From G963665215 sp963665215 (GTDB lineage Bacteria > Chloroflexota > Dehalococcoidia > Lucifugimonadales > CAUZJF01): a stretch of 64,000 bases of DNA. Position 1 is the first letter of the stretch, and every line of letters begins with the position of its first letter. The stretch is taken from NCBI GenBank assembly GCA_963665215.2, contig CAXXWW010000017.1:372001-436000 (forward strand), written 5' to 3'. Under the pieces are notes generated by a model. It made no database searches. It was not told the DNA's origin and saw only the letters and a program-made list of their open reading frames with translations. Positions 63,754 to 64,000 of this stretch are shown piece by piece. The position numbers and the translations under genes were made by a program.

Positions 63754-64000
63754 TTGACTACAATCGAGGCGCCCAGTCTAAGGCCGATCTACTGGCGCGA
63801 TGGCGTTGTCGCGCTCCTGGACCAGACACGACTTCCTGAAGAAGAGGTGTGGCTCGAGCTTCGCGACTATCGTGACGTCGTCGAGGCCATCCGGGAGATG
63901 CGCATACGGGGCGCTCCGGCGATCGGTGTAGCCGGAGCGTACGCGGTCGCCATGGCCGCATCGGAGGTGAGCGAGCACGCCCAGGACGACTTCATTGGTG
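63754..64000 (+). CDS. mtnA: S-methyl-5-thioribose-1-phosphate isomerase, 3' end outside window
   Basis: First 82 codons from a TTG at 63754. The start (APSLRPIYWRDGVVALLDQT), RLPEEEVWLELRDYRDVVEA and IREMRIRGAPAIGVAGAYAV is the N-terminal domain of MtnA, including the substrate-binding RGAPAIG. Isomerises 5-methylthioribose-1-phosphate in methionine salvage, consistent with control by the SAM-I riboswitch. No strong ribosome site is seen before the TTG, so the exact start is open. Confidence 0.93.
   Translation, partial: MTTIEAPSLRPIYWRDGVVALLDQTRLPEEEVWLELRDYRDVVEAIREMRIRGAPAIGVAGAYAVAMAASEVSEHAQDDFIG

Noticed and set aside
61439..64000. tRNA-Sec or selA near selB
   Set aside because: Looked for a long-variable-arm tRNA and for SelA motifs on both strands; nothing found.

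Overview
The window looks like GC-rich chromosomal DNA of an uncultivated bacterium, probably a Chloroflexota of the Dehalococcoidia/SAR202 type. This rests on an AapJQMP-type amino-acid transporter, an enolase-superfamily sugar-acid dehydratase, HerA/NurA, SelB and a SwmB-type repeat protein, together with extreme insertion-sequence density. The taxonomic call is inference; no rRNA marker is present.

Regions. 1-6.4 kb: tail of a NarL-type response regulator, an IS630-type element inserted exactly at the msrA stop codon, a peroxiredoxin remnant, a LivK-like binding protein and a lipoprotein M1 peptidase. 6.4-11.4 kb: a transposon block (IS5-type with a 304-bp tandem duplication, IS1380, decayed IS3-type). 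11.4-17.5 kb: a glycine-betaine/proline uptake locus: binding protein, intact IS110, and a fused ATPase-CBS-permease whose start codon lies in the target duplication of an IS256 copy. 17.5-24.1 kb: a graveyard of mobile and restriction-modification remnants (three different IS256-type pieces, two TaqI-like specificity domains, serine and tyrosine recombinase pieces, IS1380, IS66 and an hsdM 5' piece). 24.1-31.9 kb: a truncated SwmB/FN3 surface protein, an agmatinase-like gene with a doubtful N-terminus, and a complete aapJ-Q-M-P operon on the minus strand. 31.9-38.3 kb: remains of an integrative/conjugative element (coupling-type ATPase, VirB4 C-terminus, serine recombinase) invaded by a 5'-truncated group II intron that was itself split by a MITE. 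39-44.8 kb: two ISNCY-type elements, one containing the second IS630 copy, and an IS21 istB piece.

44.8-64 kb is mostly working chromosome: addB-addA with a perfect terminator, a third IS256 copy truncating a SET-domain gene, an enolase-superfamily dehydratase, a zincin, herA with a HAS-barrel partner, then a DUF559 nuclease gene embedded in GC-rich repeats that separates these from nurA. nurA is in turn the last gene of a tightly packed selB-hypothetical-kinase-nurA run. The right edge has a promoter, a SAM-I riboswitch, an attenuator terminator and the start of mtnA.

The working genes fall into solute uptake (Liv, Opu, Aap), DNA-end processing (AddAB, HerA-NurA), selenoprotein synthesis (SelB), oxidative repair (MsrA) and methionine salvage (MtnA). 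Most of the rest is mobile DNA in several generations of nesting, which allows insertions to be ordered in time.
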